Below, one piece after another: positions 49,201 through 62,172 of a stretch of 64,000 nucleotides of DNA. The DNA lies in assembly GCA_964007475.1 (NCBI GenBank), contig OZ023274.1, forward strand, positions 26,813,090 through 26,877,089, read 5' to 3'. Position 1 is the first letter of the stretch; every line of letters begins with the position of its first letter. A program made the position numbers and the translations under genes. The DNA is from Hybos culiciformis. Lineage: Eukaryota > Arthropoda > Insecta > Diptera > Hybotidae. The notes beneath the pieces were generated by a model that worked only from the letters and a program-made list of their open reading frames with translations, did no database searches and was not told the origin of the DNA.

Positions 49201-51965
49201 ATTTACCTAAAATCACTGGAATATTATTGTCAAGATTAGGTTTCACCGCAATCAATAACTTGACACCGTCCTATCATTCACAGTTCTTAAGATGAATTAA
49301 ACAGTTTAATTTTTTTATATTTAAAATTAATAAAATTTATATTTTGATGCTGCGAGAATGAATTTTGTATTGAAATTACTTAATATTCACTATCATTAGT
49401 TTATGAGGTTTTCAATTTTTGTTAAATTTCCTGTTTTTATGTTTATCAAGTCTTAGAATTTGCATTATCACCTATTTTAAAACAAGTACTATACTATACA
49501 ATTTAAGGATTGACGGCTTACAAAACTAGATTAAAAACACTTACAAATATTCAAATTATTTTCTGTTAATTAGGACATAACAATTTAATTAAGTATGTCT
49601 ATGTTATGTATCAGAGTTAAATTCTTATACTGAAGCCTAATATTCCCGAGTATTTTTTTATTTCCTGCTTAAATAACAATTATAAAAAGTAATTATAATA
49701 ATAATATCTTTAATATAATTTCTTTGAACAATGCGATGACTTATACTTATAATATGTTGTATATGGGACATGGTTAAATTTATATAACTAATATACAAAC
49801 ATTTTTTAACAAAATAAACCAATATACAGTCGGACAACAATAACAACAATTTTCGAAAAAAACCCCAAAGAAAATCATCTTTAAGTATCTGAATATTTTG
49901 ATTGTTAATATTAATGACTTTAATTTTTATTTTATTTCTAGTACCTGCATAAAAAAAACTCTTTTCAGCAAAATTATAAGTAAAAAAAATCATACAGATA
50001 CTTATATCTTAAATTTTTTTTTTTTCAAGCATAAAAACTTTTAAATAAATTTTACCTTCTTTTCTGTTTACAAAACATAAAATGAGGACATCGCAGATTC
50101 AATGATGGATAGAAAGAGTTGTATAAGTAGGTATATTGTATACTATATATCGGTATAAAATATGTACATATATGCAATACATAATACTCACTAAACTATT
50201 TTCCATTAGTTTCTATAATCATGAAAATTATTTATATTGCTTGTTTATTATATGTAGGTACTATGTGTATACAACATTAAATAAGAAGACTTACAGAGTG
50301 GTGTCTATTTATCAAAATATTAAGTGATAATAATTTATATTTAAAATAATTGAATTTATTGATAAGAACAAAATTAGAATAGTGTTCTGATTGGATTAAG
50401 ATGGGCCTTGAAAATGTATCAACCGGTCATAAATTTAATTGACATTATATTATATTTTGTAGAACGGTTTTCACTTTAAATTGTGAATATAAGTGCAGGT
50501 CATATCGTCAATTAATATTATGGCCCATTTCTTGATACTTTAAGTCAATTATATCCAATTGCTGTAATGATGTTTTGTTTCTAAAATGTTTTTAAAGTGG
50601 AGTTACTTATTTTCGCACATTACCCATTTAAAACTTTTAATACACTCTGTACAGAAGATTTGCTATGTGAATTATTATATATTTATTTATTTTTTTTTCA
50701 TGAATTTAAAGTCAGTGGGATTTTTGTTCTCGGTGTTTTTTTTTTTTTTTTTTTTTAAATATTATGTCGAAAGCTTCATGCGGTCTTCTCATAAAAAAAC
50801 ATTAGCTTCATCAAAAATGAAGAAGAGTATAAATAATGCATAACAAGCTGTTTTTAATATTCGTAACAGCATTTAAACATTAGGGAAAGAGAGATCTTTA
50901 CATGTTCCGACCTCTGGACCATACGCTATGGATAAGTGATTAAAACACTAATTTTTTTTTTTTAATTTCAACATTCTTAATTTTTATAAGGTTAAACTTT
51001 TGAGAAATATTATTTATTCAATGACATCGCGTTGATCAATTGGCAATGTTTCATTTAAGCTTTAACCTTGATTAAAAATAAAAAAAAAATTAAACGAAAT
51101 TTAATATCGATTTTAGTTTGCTCCAACCTTTAATTTGATAAATAATTATATCTTTAATGCTACTGCATTTATATTTTATTGCACAAAATAGTCAGTGTTT
51201 ACCTTTTAAGTTTATATATTTTTAATGCTAGAAAATTTACCTTGTAATTGAAATAAAAAAGCATTTTTAGTTAAAAAAGAATGCAAAAAAAAAACTGGCA
51301 ACATTTCAAATTGAAATTGAAAATAATTGATTGCAATTGAAGATATTTTATACCAAATTTTAAACCAAAACAGGTAGACCATCGTTTTTCAAAAATATTT
51401 CTTTGGGTTACTTCTTTTTTTGGCGATTTTGTAGGCAGCGGTGATAATCGAAATTTTAAACAACCGGTAAAAAATAAATAGTAGTCTAAAAATTCTAGAT
51501 ACAATTTTTTAAGTTAAAAAAACAGAATAATCATTATCATAATAAACAGATCCAATCCAATGGCTTCAGGAGTAAGTTTTAAGCAAATCAAGCAACCTTC
51601 ATATTAACAATAATTAAGTTGGAAATTGTCAAGTTCCCAAAATATTATTCGGAATATTTGTAATTTTGTATCTCAAAATCTTATCAACAAAATCTGGTTT
51701 CGAATGCCGTTTACTGAAACTTTGTATTAATTACTTTTACTTGTTTTGACTAAGTCTTATCAAGGGGTACGGAAACCTTTGAAAGTTTTAGCCAACATGC
51801 GTTACATATTCTACCGCCTAAGTATCATCATTAAACCCGTCTCAAATCCCAGAATTTTTGGGCTTTCCGCTGAAATCTAATGTAGTTCTTTTTTCAGTGC
51901 TCTAATCAGAATCTTGAAGCTGGATTTTATTCATTCACATTTGAAAAAATGAACATGAAGAATTA
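46260..51965. other. AT-rich interval without a supported gene
   Basis: No domain-bearing frame on either strand. It contains a dispersed-family member (47575..47790), a 20-bp duplication GGTGTAGTTAAAACCTTCT (about 48386..48435), and TA-rich stretches at about 46594 and 48250..48320. Confidence 0.5.
47575..47790 (+). repeat. Dispersed repeat family member
   Basis: TTCGTCCGTCTGTCTGTCGG is followed by TAATAAAATTTTTATA and, further on, TGATTTCGGTGAAAATTGA, the same order as at 17190, 23960 and 27920. Confidence 0.45.
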
Positions 51966-52447
51966 ACCATGAAACTTTGCATACGGAAACTGTGCATGCA
52001 TGCACACTTTCGCGAAGCGAATGGGTCGCGGCAGCGATCCCATATTATGCACAAAGGCTTTTCCATACATTTTGTGCGGCTAATTTTCTTTTTCACCCGA
52101 TTTGACCTATTTTTTTAAATTTATTGAATTAACCTGAGTACAAAGTTTTGATATCTTTACTATAATTACTTACTTGATTTAAAGTAATATGTAATTTTTT
52201 TGGAAAAGGTCAAATTACTTACTTGATTTCCATTCTTTCTAAATTATCACAAGTTATAATTATAATAATCATAATTAATTAAAGATTGTTTATCAAAATT
52301 AAAAGGAATTTCATTTTTTTTTTATTCAAAATGTCTTCGTTGATTTTAGGCCTTTTCCAAAAGGATGTTGTTCAAACAATTTTTTTTAAAAGTTTCATAC
52401 AACTGTCCCCTCTACACGCACAGTTTCCGTATGCACAGTTTCTTGGT
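51966..52447. mobile_element. Inverted-repeat element sharing its GC-rich core with the 11493 element
   Basis: GCATACGGAAACTGTGC (about 51979) returns inverted as GCACAGTTTCCGTATGC (about 52418..52434), and the outer ACCATGAAACT / AGTTTCTTGGT also pair. The interior near 52014..52076 contains CGAAGCGAATGGGTCGCGG and TTTTCCATACATTTTG, close to the core of the element at 11493. No target duplication was found. Non-coding. Confidence 0.65.
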
Positions 52448-52577
52448 GCAATGTTACCGGTTAATTCTTTTTTATTTCAATAGAGAAATAAAATTTATAA
52501 AATCGACGAATTAGGCTTTATTTCTCATCTGAATGTGAAATAAAACCTATTAGGTCTTATTTCGTTAGGGTTTATAG

Positions 52578-53320
52578 CATGGCACCACCCATATCACCTG
52601 CTAATCCTTGAATTCCTTGATCATGTGCACTTTCGCAGAACTTGGTACACCTGTAAAACCTAGACGTTCTGGGCATACGTTCTAGACGTTCTGGGAGAGC
52701 CGTTATCACCTTTATCTCCTTGCATATTTTGTATTTCCATTTTTCCTTTATTTCTCAGACATCCTGGTTGTCCCATTTCTCAATTTGGACATGAACTCAA
52801 GGTTCACTCTTTGTTCCGCAACAAACAGTATCTCGTTCAGGACCTAGATCAGCAGTATTTTACGGGCAATGCAATTTATCTTGAATGCCCTATATATCCA
52901 TATAAGCCTTATCTCCTTTCGGATCAGTTAATCCCATATCATCTTTATGACCGTACGTCCATTTGGTCCTGTGCTAACAATAGGTTCTTGATCATCGTAC
53001 GTCCTTTCTCGCTCGTGTGTTATTTATCAGCAGGACCTTCGGTGGGACCTAAGTCACTTGTACATTCATATATAGTTTGTGACAGCACCAGAACAACAAG
53101 TATCACTTTTCTGTCTTTTAAATTTCCTGCTAAAGATTACATAAAAACTTAAGTATTTGATACTAATATCTAAATTTAGTAGCAATGTATGCATTAAAAT
53201 TTTTAAAGTTAACTGAAGTTTTGAAGCATTATGGAGCACAAAAAGGCTTATTAATATTTACCATCTTTCCTAATTTAACTAAGTATCACTTAGTATGCGA
53301 AACTAATTAATTATTAACCT
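52578..53320 (-). pseudogene. Decayed, inverted copy of the collagen-like gene
   Basis: Read on the minus strand, this segment follows the intact gene at 53739..54796 in order: promoter-like AT block, leader (ATG at 53264), short intron, Cys-rich segment and part of the Gly-X-Y region, up to the equivalent of about 54555 in the intact gene. Shared stretches include CAAGGAATTCAAGG, AAGGAGATAAAGGTGATAAC and GTTCTGGTGCTGTCACAAA-like phrases. The leader has lost about 12 bases and meets a stop after 11 codons. Further indels and a local duplication (ACGTTCT, about 52663..52701) break the triplets, and the C-terminal part is missing. It cannot encode the protein. Confidence 0.85.
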
Positions 53321-53738
53321 GATTTTGTTAATAAATTATATTTTTTATTTATATGATAATAACTTAATGAAATTAAAAACGCATACACGAGACAAAATAA
53401 AACAATGAATGTAAGAATTTCGCCGTTAAATGGTTTGAACATCAAATTCTTTTTTATTCTAGATTATTTTTTAATTATGCTTTTAAAATGCAATTGCATA
53501 ACAATGATCGCATTACGCAAATAAAAAAAAAATATTGATAAAAATTAAAGTGTGTAAAACGTGTGATTTTAGGAAAGTTCTTTTTATTCTTTAATAACAA
53601 TTCTTTGTTTATTAAATGTCTTTATTTTTTACTTTTGTTCGTTTATTTATTTCCATATAAATAAAAAAATAAATTAAGTAAAAATATCAAATAATCAATA
53701 AGCTTCGTACTAAGTGATACTCAGTTAAATTAGGAAAG
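53321..53738 (+). promoter_or_regulatory. Spacer between the head-to-head collagen copies; probable core promoter near its right end
   Basis: CATATAAATAAAAAA at about 53655..53669 lies about 80 bp upstream of the intact gene's ATG, and a close inverted copy (TTTTTTATTTATATG, about 53341..53355) sits at the same place relative to the decayed gene. Conservation of the block in both copies supports a TATA element. Start-site position is not resolved. The outer duplication boundary lies in this spacer. Confidence 0.5.
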
Positions 53739-54796
<1,058 letters not shown>

Positions 54797-55021
54797 AAAT
54801 TTTAACTTAATAAATAAAAAATCATTCAGAAATATGAATAAATAGAATTTTTATATTTTAAATATTTTAAGAAAGCCCCACAAATGGAAAGATTTTTTTT
54901 TAGATTCCTTGAAAAAACTAATTAAAGTATATAAATGTAGATTTTGATAATATCGTTGGCATAAAATAAAGCATTGGAGTGTAAGGTAGGGTAAAAGTGA
55001 TTCCTTCAAAGACCTCGGAAG

Positions 55022-56385
55022 CACTCTAGAAAGTTTTTGATGTAAACTTACGTCGATTGTCGATGGCAATTTATTACCTTCGATAATCAACGTAAATTTA
55101 CATTAGAAAATAATTACATATTTTTGGTGTAAACTACATTACTCTATAAAAAAGTAATTTTACACCAAATTTTACGCCAAAATGTTGCGAAATTACTTCC
55201 AACAGAATAAATTTAAACATAAAGTCGTAATATTAAACTAAAAATTACGCCAAAAGGTTGTAAATTTAATCCAAATATTTAAATTTACACCAAAAAGTCG
55301 TAAATATGTTTATTAAAAAAAAAAAAAAAAATTTAATAATTTTTTTTTTAATATTTTTTTTGAACTTTTTTTTACTTTTTTTTTTGAATTTTTTTATTTT
55401 ATTTAATTTATTTAATTTTTTTTTTTTATTAATATTTATTTTATTTTATAATATTTTTTTGTATTTTAATTTCTTCTTATTTAATTTTTCTTATGCCACC
55501 TTCGGGGTTCGAACTTCGCTATTTAGAATTGCAATCCAACAACTTGACCACTCAGCTACGGTATTCAAATTTTAGATATGAGTAAAATATAAAATATAAA
55601 TTCTGTATACCTGTTAACAAGTAAAAACCTTACATCGTTATTATATCAACAAAAATACAAAAATAGTTTTAAAACCTTACATCGTTATATAAATTCTGTG
55701 TATAAATTCTGTATACCAAAATAAATTTACACCATGCGATGTAAAATTACTGTCTATGATTTAAAAATTTAAATCACACAGTGTAAATTTACGCTGTGTG
55801 GTTTAAATTTACATTCAAATATTTAAAAATTTTAACCGTTAGTGTAAATTTACACCGCAGAAGGTATATTTACACTACAACGTTTAAAAATACAAGTTCC
55901 TTGTACACTCTACGATGTAAATTTACACTCTGTGGTTTATTAATTTAAGACATACAGGGGAAAATTAAGTCGAAGAGTGTAAATTTACACTACAGAAGGT
56001 AAATTTACGTTGTGTGGTACACAATAAATAGATTTATATTGTGTGTACACCATAAATTTACACTACTTGGCTTAATATTATGACCTATAGAAAGTAAATT
56101 TACACCATAAACTGTAATCTTACATTTAAGCAGGAGAGTGTAAATATACACTAGTTTGTTTATTTTTACGCTCTATGGCTTAAATGTTTAAGCAACAATG
56201 TGTAAATATACCTTTATTTTTAATGCAAAAATAACACAATTTGCTTAAATTTATTTTTTTTTGTGTATATTATTTTTTTTACGCCTTTATCGGTTGAAGT
56301 TTAAATAATGGACGTAATTTTACATCAAAAATTACCATTATTATCGTTGTAAAATTACGACCAAATAGTTCTATTTTCTAGAGTG
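55022..56385. mobile_element. Candidate inverted-repeat element built of GTAAATTTAC palindromes
   Basis: CACTCTAGAAA at 55022 pairs with TTTTCTAGAGTG ending at 56385. Between them, the palindrome GTAAATTTAC or near variants (TGTAAATTTACAC, GTAAAATTAC, GTCGTAAAT) occurs more than twenty times, densest at 55740..56130. No coding except a low-complexity Phe/Leu frame across a T-rich run. No target duplication is evident, so the outer borders are less secure than for the 10807 and 11493 elements. Confidence 0.5.
55494..55567 (-). tRNA. tRNA-like relic (pseudo-tRNA or tRNA-derived element)
   Basis: On the minus strand TAGCTGAGTGGTCAAG resembles an A box and D arm. TTGGA/TCTAA can form an anticodon stem around the loop TTGCAAT (anticodon GCA if real), and GTTCGAACCC resembles a B box and T loop at the right spacing, about 73 nt overall. 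The acceptor and T stems pair poorly, so it is probably not a functional tRNA. It sits inside the palindrome-rich element. Confidence 0.4.
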
Positions 56386-57420
56386 AGGATAAAGGTTGTT
56401 GGATGATTTTGTACCCAAAATTCTGTTGATTGTCCGTGAATTTATTTAGAGTTTCAGTGTTACATATTTTCATTTCAGTTTTAATGAGTTAATTCGTGAT
56501 GAATTAGTTCACGGAGCCATGAGATTGTTTGGAAGATCATAATTCAATATCCGCCGTTGCTGTAAAAAATAGAACCCGTTGTCTTTTTTTTGAACAATTT
56601 ATCGCGTCAGTTGCGTTGAGTGTGTGATCTCCAGTATAACATCTGTTCTATTTAATTAACAAATAAAACTTTGCGTAAATATCATATAGTTTAGTGGCAT
56701 TTCGAGTAAATTTAATTTTAATATGTGCAGACAATGCTAAAACTTTTTTTTCTAGTTTTATAAAACCATTGTGCTCCGTGGAATAACTTCGAATTACTTA
56801 TACTTAGAAACATACACAGAAAAAAATAAATTAGAATAATTGACTAAACATAATTGAATGAATCAGCTTTCTTTTATTTAACTAATGTTTTAAACAAATT
56901 AATTAATTCAATAGTTGAAAAAAAAATCAAAACTAAATGTTTTCTAATGAAAATTCATTGATTTAAGTTTTAAAATACAAATAATTAATTGAAAGAATTA
57001 ATGAATTCAATTCATTTATTTGAAATATTAAAACCAAATTGTTAAAACAAAAATTAAGATAAATTTTAAAATTATCTAAACATTATGTGATTCGGCAAAT
57101 TTAATTATTGGATTTGAAATAAATATTTCAATATATCAACTACAAAAATAGTAGAATTGTACTAACATTCTTTGATCTTACAAATCAAATGAGACATAAA
57201 TGTTTAATTCTATTGAGTAATTTCACAATATTGTCATTGTTGCGAAACGGTAAATATTAATTTTAATTTTTTTAATTTTAATTTTAAATTTAAATTAATT
57301 TTATTCTTTTATTAATAAAATTGCATAAATTTAGTGAAGAAATTAATGAAAAAATTAATGAAGAAATTAATGACAAATAAATGAAGAAATAGTGAATTAT
57401 GTGATTACTGACAATTTTTG
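56386..57420. other. AT-rich interval, nothing recognised
   Basis: Includes runs of TTAAT/AATTAA phrases and a short tandem of GAAATTAATGAA units at about 57335..57390. No coding supported. Confidence 0.5.
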
Positions 57421-57424
57421 TGAA

Positions 57425-57801
57425 TCTCAGTTTTTAGAGTGGAATCTAAGCGAGTAACTTCAATATTTTGCTGGTATATATGAATAAAAAACTTAATTTT
57501 AAAAAAATAATAAAAAAAACTATATTTCAGATAAGAAAATTTGATATAGAATCATTAAAATGTTTGACTTTGGAGGACATCAATGTATTGATTCCTGCCG
57601 AGAAATTAGCCATTCGTAGTAAATTTCGTCAACAATTATTTTAGTCGAGACGAGAAAAAGTAAGTACAAATCCCATAGTAAATAAATTAAAGATTAATAC
57701 TTTTTAATAATTTTTTAACCATTACTAAACAATATTTTTTTTTTTTTTTTTAGGACATACATATTGGAAACAGTACTACAATCTACAAGAGGCATATTTA
57801 A
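57425..57801 (+). pseudogene. Broken exons of a SAM-domain-like protein
   Basis: A first segment (57431..57472) reads FLEWNLSE, a stop, then LQYFA before GTATAT. A second, after TATATTTCAG (exon start 57531), reads IRKFDIESLKCLTLEDI then NVLIPAEKLAIRSKFRQQLF and a TAG stop at 57642. Codons continue in frame to AAA|GTAAGTA at 57659, and after a polypyrimidine tract ending TAG (57753) the frame goes on as DIHIGNSTTIYKRHI before a stop. The pattern W-x-L-S-E .. L-x-x-L-T-x-E-D-I .. L-I-P .. R-x-K-F fits a SAM fold found in many insect proteins of unknown role. Two in-frame stops and an unclear first junction suggest a pseudogene. Confidence 0.45.
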
Positions 57802-59082
57802 ACTAAAATTTTAAAGTTGAAGTTAGGTAATCTATATTAAAGTTACAAAGCCGATTCATGTAAAAAAGTTTATCTTTGTGTAAATTACGTTTTTATGTAA
57901 CTCTTTATATGTAAAATAAATTACAATTTAAAAAAATAAATTGTTTATTAATTATATTTATTTATTTAGAAAAGATAATCAGGATAAACGTAAGTATTTA
58001 AAGTTTGATTAAAACATTTAATTCATATTAATTATTTCATATATTTAATTTAGAAGATTTATTTAAAACATTAAAGAAAACGGATAAAGCAAATTAGATA
58101 TTTCATTTAAATTAGTAACAAATACCATCATTATAATTATAAAAATCACTTATTTCAAATATATCATTTGATTAAACATTTAATTAATTTAACAAGTTTT
58201 TTTTAATTGAATCAAATATATATAATACATTTTTTATTTAATGTTTCAACAAAACAAATAAATACGATTTGTAGCAAATCATTTAATTAAGAATAGCTGG
58301 CGCAATTAAACAGTTTAAATGGCTAAAATTCAATCACAAACATTAGATGATTTTATTTAAAGTTTAGATAAAAAGGCTACCTACTCTTTTTTTTCTGTAA
58401 TGTGATCGGAAAAGAAGAATTTATTTATGTTTTTAAGTAACATTCGAGTATTTAGTTCTATTTTTGCTAATGCCATAATAGAAGAACAGTTGGATAAATT
58501 ATTTATCACCTGTTGTTGGTGGGTCAGTTATCGTTTAAGGTGCAAATCCAAAAATACACAATTATATTTCTATGATGAAGGTGGATAATTATGCTTCTGC
58601 CGTTAAAGAGCGCATGTTAAGTGTGATGTGAATGTTATAATAATCCAGTTTGCACTCACGTTGCAACTATTTTTAGTTATGTGATATGTATAATAGAAAT
58701 ACACAAATATATTAGGTATTTAGTCAAACTTATTTTAATGTGTGGGATTTCCAGTAGTTTCGTCTCATACGTCTGTTATGGAAAATTGTATCTTGATCAG
58801 AATAGTCTCAATTCTTCAATTGATATTAAAACGAAAAAAAATTTTTTAACTTTTTTTCTATAAAAAACCATAATTTTTATTTCAAAATCAAACCAAACCA
58901 AGTCAATGGTATTATAAATTCAGCACTTCAAAAGAACGTGCGTTTTCTAGATAAAATCAAGTAAGTGTGAGCGATTAATATTTTAATAATGTTCGTAATC
59001 AAAATCGATTTTTTTAAATTCAATAGAGGAATTGATTAAAGCTTAAAATTTTTGGATATGCCACCAGTACCTACATATAAAT
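57802..59082. other. AT-rich interval, nothing recognised
   Basis: Short low-complexity frames only; no repeat boundaries seen. Confidence 0.5.
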
Positions 59083-59337
59083 TCAGAGCTTCAGAGATTC
59101 GTTTTCAGTTCGCACCTCGAGAATGTGGAATGCTCTCCCATCAAAATTGTTCCCGGCAGCTTGCGGACGTTTGATTTACCACTTGCGCCGCTTTAAGCAG
59201 AGTGTAAATAATCACCTCCTAACTGTCCCACTTTTTAATCCCGTCTAAACTTCCTGTCCGCATTACCAAATCCGTACTTCTTTAAGTATAAAAGGTATCC
59301 CACCTAGTGATTTGATAACTTTAATAAAAAAAAAATT
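59083..59337 (+). mobile_element. LINE 3'-end fragment (different family from the 14064 element)
   Basis: Codons from 59111 read RTSRMWNALPSKLFPAACG then LIYHLRRFKQSVNNHLL and stop at 59246. This is the Trp-Asn-Leu-Pro C-terminal motif that follows RT in many insect LINEs. A short 3' UTR and an ATAAAAAAAAAA tail (to about 59337) follow. Everything upstream is missing. Confidence 0.7.
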
Positions 59338-59748
59338 GATTAAATAGTTCCACATCTTTTCAATTGTTAAATTAATTTAGCTTGATGAGAGTTATAAGGA
59401 TGTCACATTTCGGCTTTTAATGGCTTTTTGAAAAAGCTATTATCGTTGTGGCTATTTCGTGGCTTTTTCCATACAAAAAAAAGAAAAAAAAGCCAGTGGC
59501 TTTTCAAAAAGCTACTAGAAAATCAGGGATCATATAACAAATGAGCTCTGTGAGAAAAAAAAAAACTAACAATTGCATACTTTCACGAAGTTGGCGGCAA
59601 TTTTTTGTCAAAAAACGAATAAAAGAACAAAAAAAAATTCCCGAAAAAAAAGGAAAAATACGACAAAAAGAAATAAAAAAAGAAAAAAACCAAAAAGTGC
59701 AAGTGTGAATGCATTTAAAAAAGCCGTCATGAGTAGTGGCTTTTTAGT
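59338..59748. other. AT-rich interval with GGCTTTTT phrases
   Basis: Repeated GTGGCT/GCTTTTTGAAAAAGC segments at about 59411..59515 form small inverted repeats. A Lys-rich frame at 59573..59758 is driven by A runs. No gene supported. Confidence 0.5.
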
Positions 59749-60202
59749 TGTAGTGTGACTCGCTTATTACGTTAACTAAAATTAAAATTGTGAATTATAG
59801 AAAATCATTTAAATTAACGCCAAAGTTACTTTAGTTTTTTAAGAAGAAGTGTTTATTTTATATTTTCAGTTATTGGTGAACCTATTTCCAACTCTGCAAT
59901 TTGACAATATTAATAAGATTTCATATTTTTATTTTAAATTTAACTTTAATATAAAAAATTAATTAAGATTATGTATAGTGTAAGCTATCATACACCATTC
60001 AATGTTATTTCTTTAAGTAAGCTACAGCTGATGTATGTCTCAGCGACAGCTTTTATATATATTATATACATTATGTACTTTCTATTCATTCTTTGGTATT
60101 AGGCTCAAGAAGATAAGTCCTAAAATAAATATAACTTAAATTTAAAACCAAAAATGTTTTATTTAAACTGAATCTTTCTCGGCCCTCTTGACCAACACTA
60201 CA
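59749..60202 (+). repeat. 5' LTR of the Ty3/gypsy element
   Basis: It starts TGTAGTGTGA and ends CAACACTACA, so its termini are inverted (TGTAGTG..CACTACA), as expected of an LTR. It contains a TATATATATTATATA stretch at about 60053 and AATAAA at about 60124. The first base after it begins TGGTGGCAGAGG, a primer-binding-site-like sequence. No 3' copy was seen for comparison. Confidence 0.7.
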
Positions 60203-60331
60203 TGGTGGCAGAGGTAAAAACGAAAAGTAGGAATTAATCAAAAAAAAAAAAAAATTATTAAGTTTTTTGCAACGCACATTTTTTTCAAAAGAAGTGAGGT
60301 TAAGCGACTCCGAAAAAAAAAAAACAGAAAA

Positions 60332-61098
60332 ATGACTGAAAGAAAAGAAAAAGAACAAGAAAATATTTTTTTACAACCCGACAATTGCGCCAAGTGGCGA
60401 AAAAGATTCGATCGATATATCAACGTTTCGGGCCAGTCGAAAAAGACTACAGAAGAGCAAATTGATTTGTTGTTCTACGTTATGGGTGATAAAAGCGAAG
60501 AAGTTTTGTTACAACTTGACGCTTCACCAACGAAAATTGAAGACGCTTTGAATAGTTTCGACAAATATTTCAACCCGAAATAAAACATTATTTTTGAAAG
60601 ATTCAAGTTTAATTCTCGTGTACAACGGCAAGGTGAATCGGTTGATAGTTTTATCACAGAATTACATGCTTTTGCTGAAAAATGTGAGTATGGTACTTTA
60701 AAAGAAGACCTCATTCGTGATCGAATTGTTGTCGGCATGCTAAATTCAAAAGTTAGCGAACAAATGCAACTGAAATCCGATTTGACGCTCAAAATAACAA
60801 CAGATACAGCTCGTCAAGCAGAAATCCAAATTAAACAAACAAAAATAATAAAGGAAGGAAAAAATAATTACAATGTTCAAAAAATAGAGAGATCGACTGA
60901 TGGTGCAACATCGAAATCAGTATGGTCAACAAAAAAGCAATCAAGGTTCAGGACCAAACGGTAAAGGTAATTATAGTAATAAGGATAAATGTAATTATTG
61001 TTGAAATAAGTCATTAATAGAAAAGATTGTGAAGCAAAAGAAAATAATTGTAATTTTTGTAATTTACGCGGACACTTTTCAAATGTTTGTAGAAAAAA
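60332..61098 (+). pseudogene. gag of the Ty3/gypsy element, broken
   Basis: The start MTERKEKEQENIF is followed by a capsid-like region. An in-frame TAA at 60581..60583 interrupts it, and the same frame resumes as IIFERFKFNSRVQRQGES and runs to 60964. A frame change near 60940 then leads into two CCHC zinc knuckles: the first (about 60990..61035) is damaged by a stop and a shift, the second (about 61052..61093) is intact as CNFCNLRGHFSNVC. Gag would package the element RNA; this one cannot be made in full length. Confidence 0.75.
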
Positions 61099-61101
61099 AA
61101 T

Positions 61102-62169
61102 ACGAATTATCCTAAGTCTGATAAAAATAATAAAATAAATTCAATTCAAGTTAATAATTCAGAAAATGAAATACGTACAAACTCTGAGAATCATAAAAAT
61201 TCTGAGTACACGATTGGAAAAATTAAAGAATTATTTACGGGAAGTATTCAAAATAAAAAATCAGGTGTAGAGTCTTGGTACGCAGAATGTGTGGTACTCG
61301 AATTAAAAAACAAGTTTAAGTTTCTTGGTGCAGATTGCGTCTGCATCCCAAAAAATTTTCTTTTCGAAAGTCATAAGTTAACTATTTTACAAACAAAGGC
61401 AATTTTAAAGAGACCGGATGGGAATTCGTTAAAAGTTTTAGGATCTGTGAAACTAACTCTAATTTATAAGGACAGGGAATGGGTCGAAGACGTGTACGTC
61501 ATCGAAGGACTAAGCACTCCTATTTTGGGAAGAAACGTTATTGTTAAATTGAATATTCTTCAGCCTCCAGTATTTAAAAGCTTCTCAGTTTTTGAAAATG
61601 AAAGAGAAAATAAATCCTTGGAAATAGTTCAAAATTTTCCCGGACTTTTTCGTGAAACTGGAGAGTTTAAGGGGGAAATTAACATAAAGTTAAAAAGTGA
61701 CGCAATTCCTTTTGTCCAAACAGTGCCAAGAAGAGTACCAATTCCTCTGTTACCTAAATTAAAAACTGAAATTGAAAGATTAATAGACATGAATATGATT
61801 GAACGTAGAGACGACGTCACAGACTGGGTCAGTCCTATAGTAGTGGTCCCTAAAGTAAACAATGAAATAAGATTATATGTTGACTATACACAGCTAAATA
61901 AGGCAGTAATTAGACTGTATGTTCCAATGCCAAAAATCGAACTTTCATTAGCTAAAATAAAGAAAGCTAAAATATTTTCAAAAATTGACACAAATAAAGG
62001 TTTCAACCAATTTAAATTAAGTCGAGAAAGTCAACTAGTTACATGCTTCATAGTTCCATTCGGACTTTTTATTTTTAAACGACTCCCCTTTGATATTTCC
62101 TGCGCACCTGAGTATTTTGTTTCAAAATTTTATAAAGTCCTAGACACACGTTACAGTCAAAAAACTTAG
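61102..62169 (+). pseudogene. pol (protease-RT) of the Ty3/gypsy element, truncated
   Basis: The open stretch includes a retropepsin region with ..KFKFLGADC.. where the usual Asp-Thr-Gly active site is incomplete. It continues through a VLGSVKL/ILGRN protease core to an RT N-terminal half with MIERRDDVTDWVSP, VDYTQLNKAVIR, KIDTNKGFNQF and PFDISCAPEYF. The frame stops at 62167 before the catalytic YxDD box, which is absent from the window. A one-base loss in the A run after the second zinc knuckle separates it from gag. Confidence 0.8.
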
Positions 62170-62172
62170 ACA

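Noticed and set aside
49658..49993. 111-codon minus-strand frame
   Set aside because: Low-complexity I/N/K/Y composition and no recognisable motif; chance frame in AT-rich DNA.
52811..53152. 113-codon plus-strand frame
   Set aside because: It is the antisense of the decayed collagen copy; its codons are the reverse complement of Gly-X-Y repeats.
55306..55575. Phe/Leu-rich 89-codon frame
   Set aside because: Driven by a T-rich run; ends in the tRNA-like relic; no real coding signal.
59573..59758. Lys-rich frame before the LTR
   Set aside because: Produced by A runs; overlaps the LTR start; no support.
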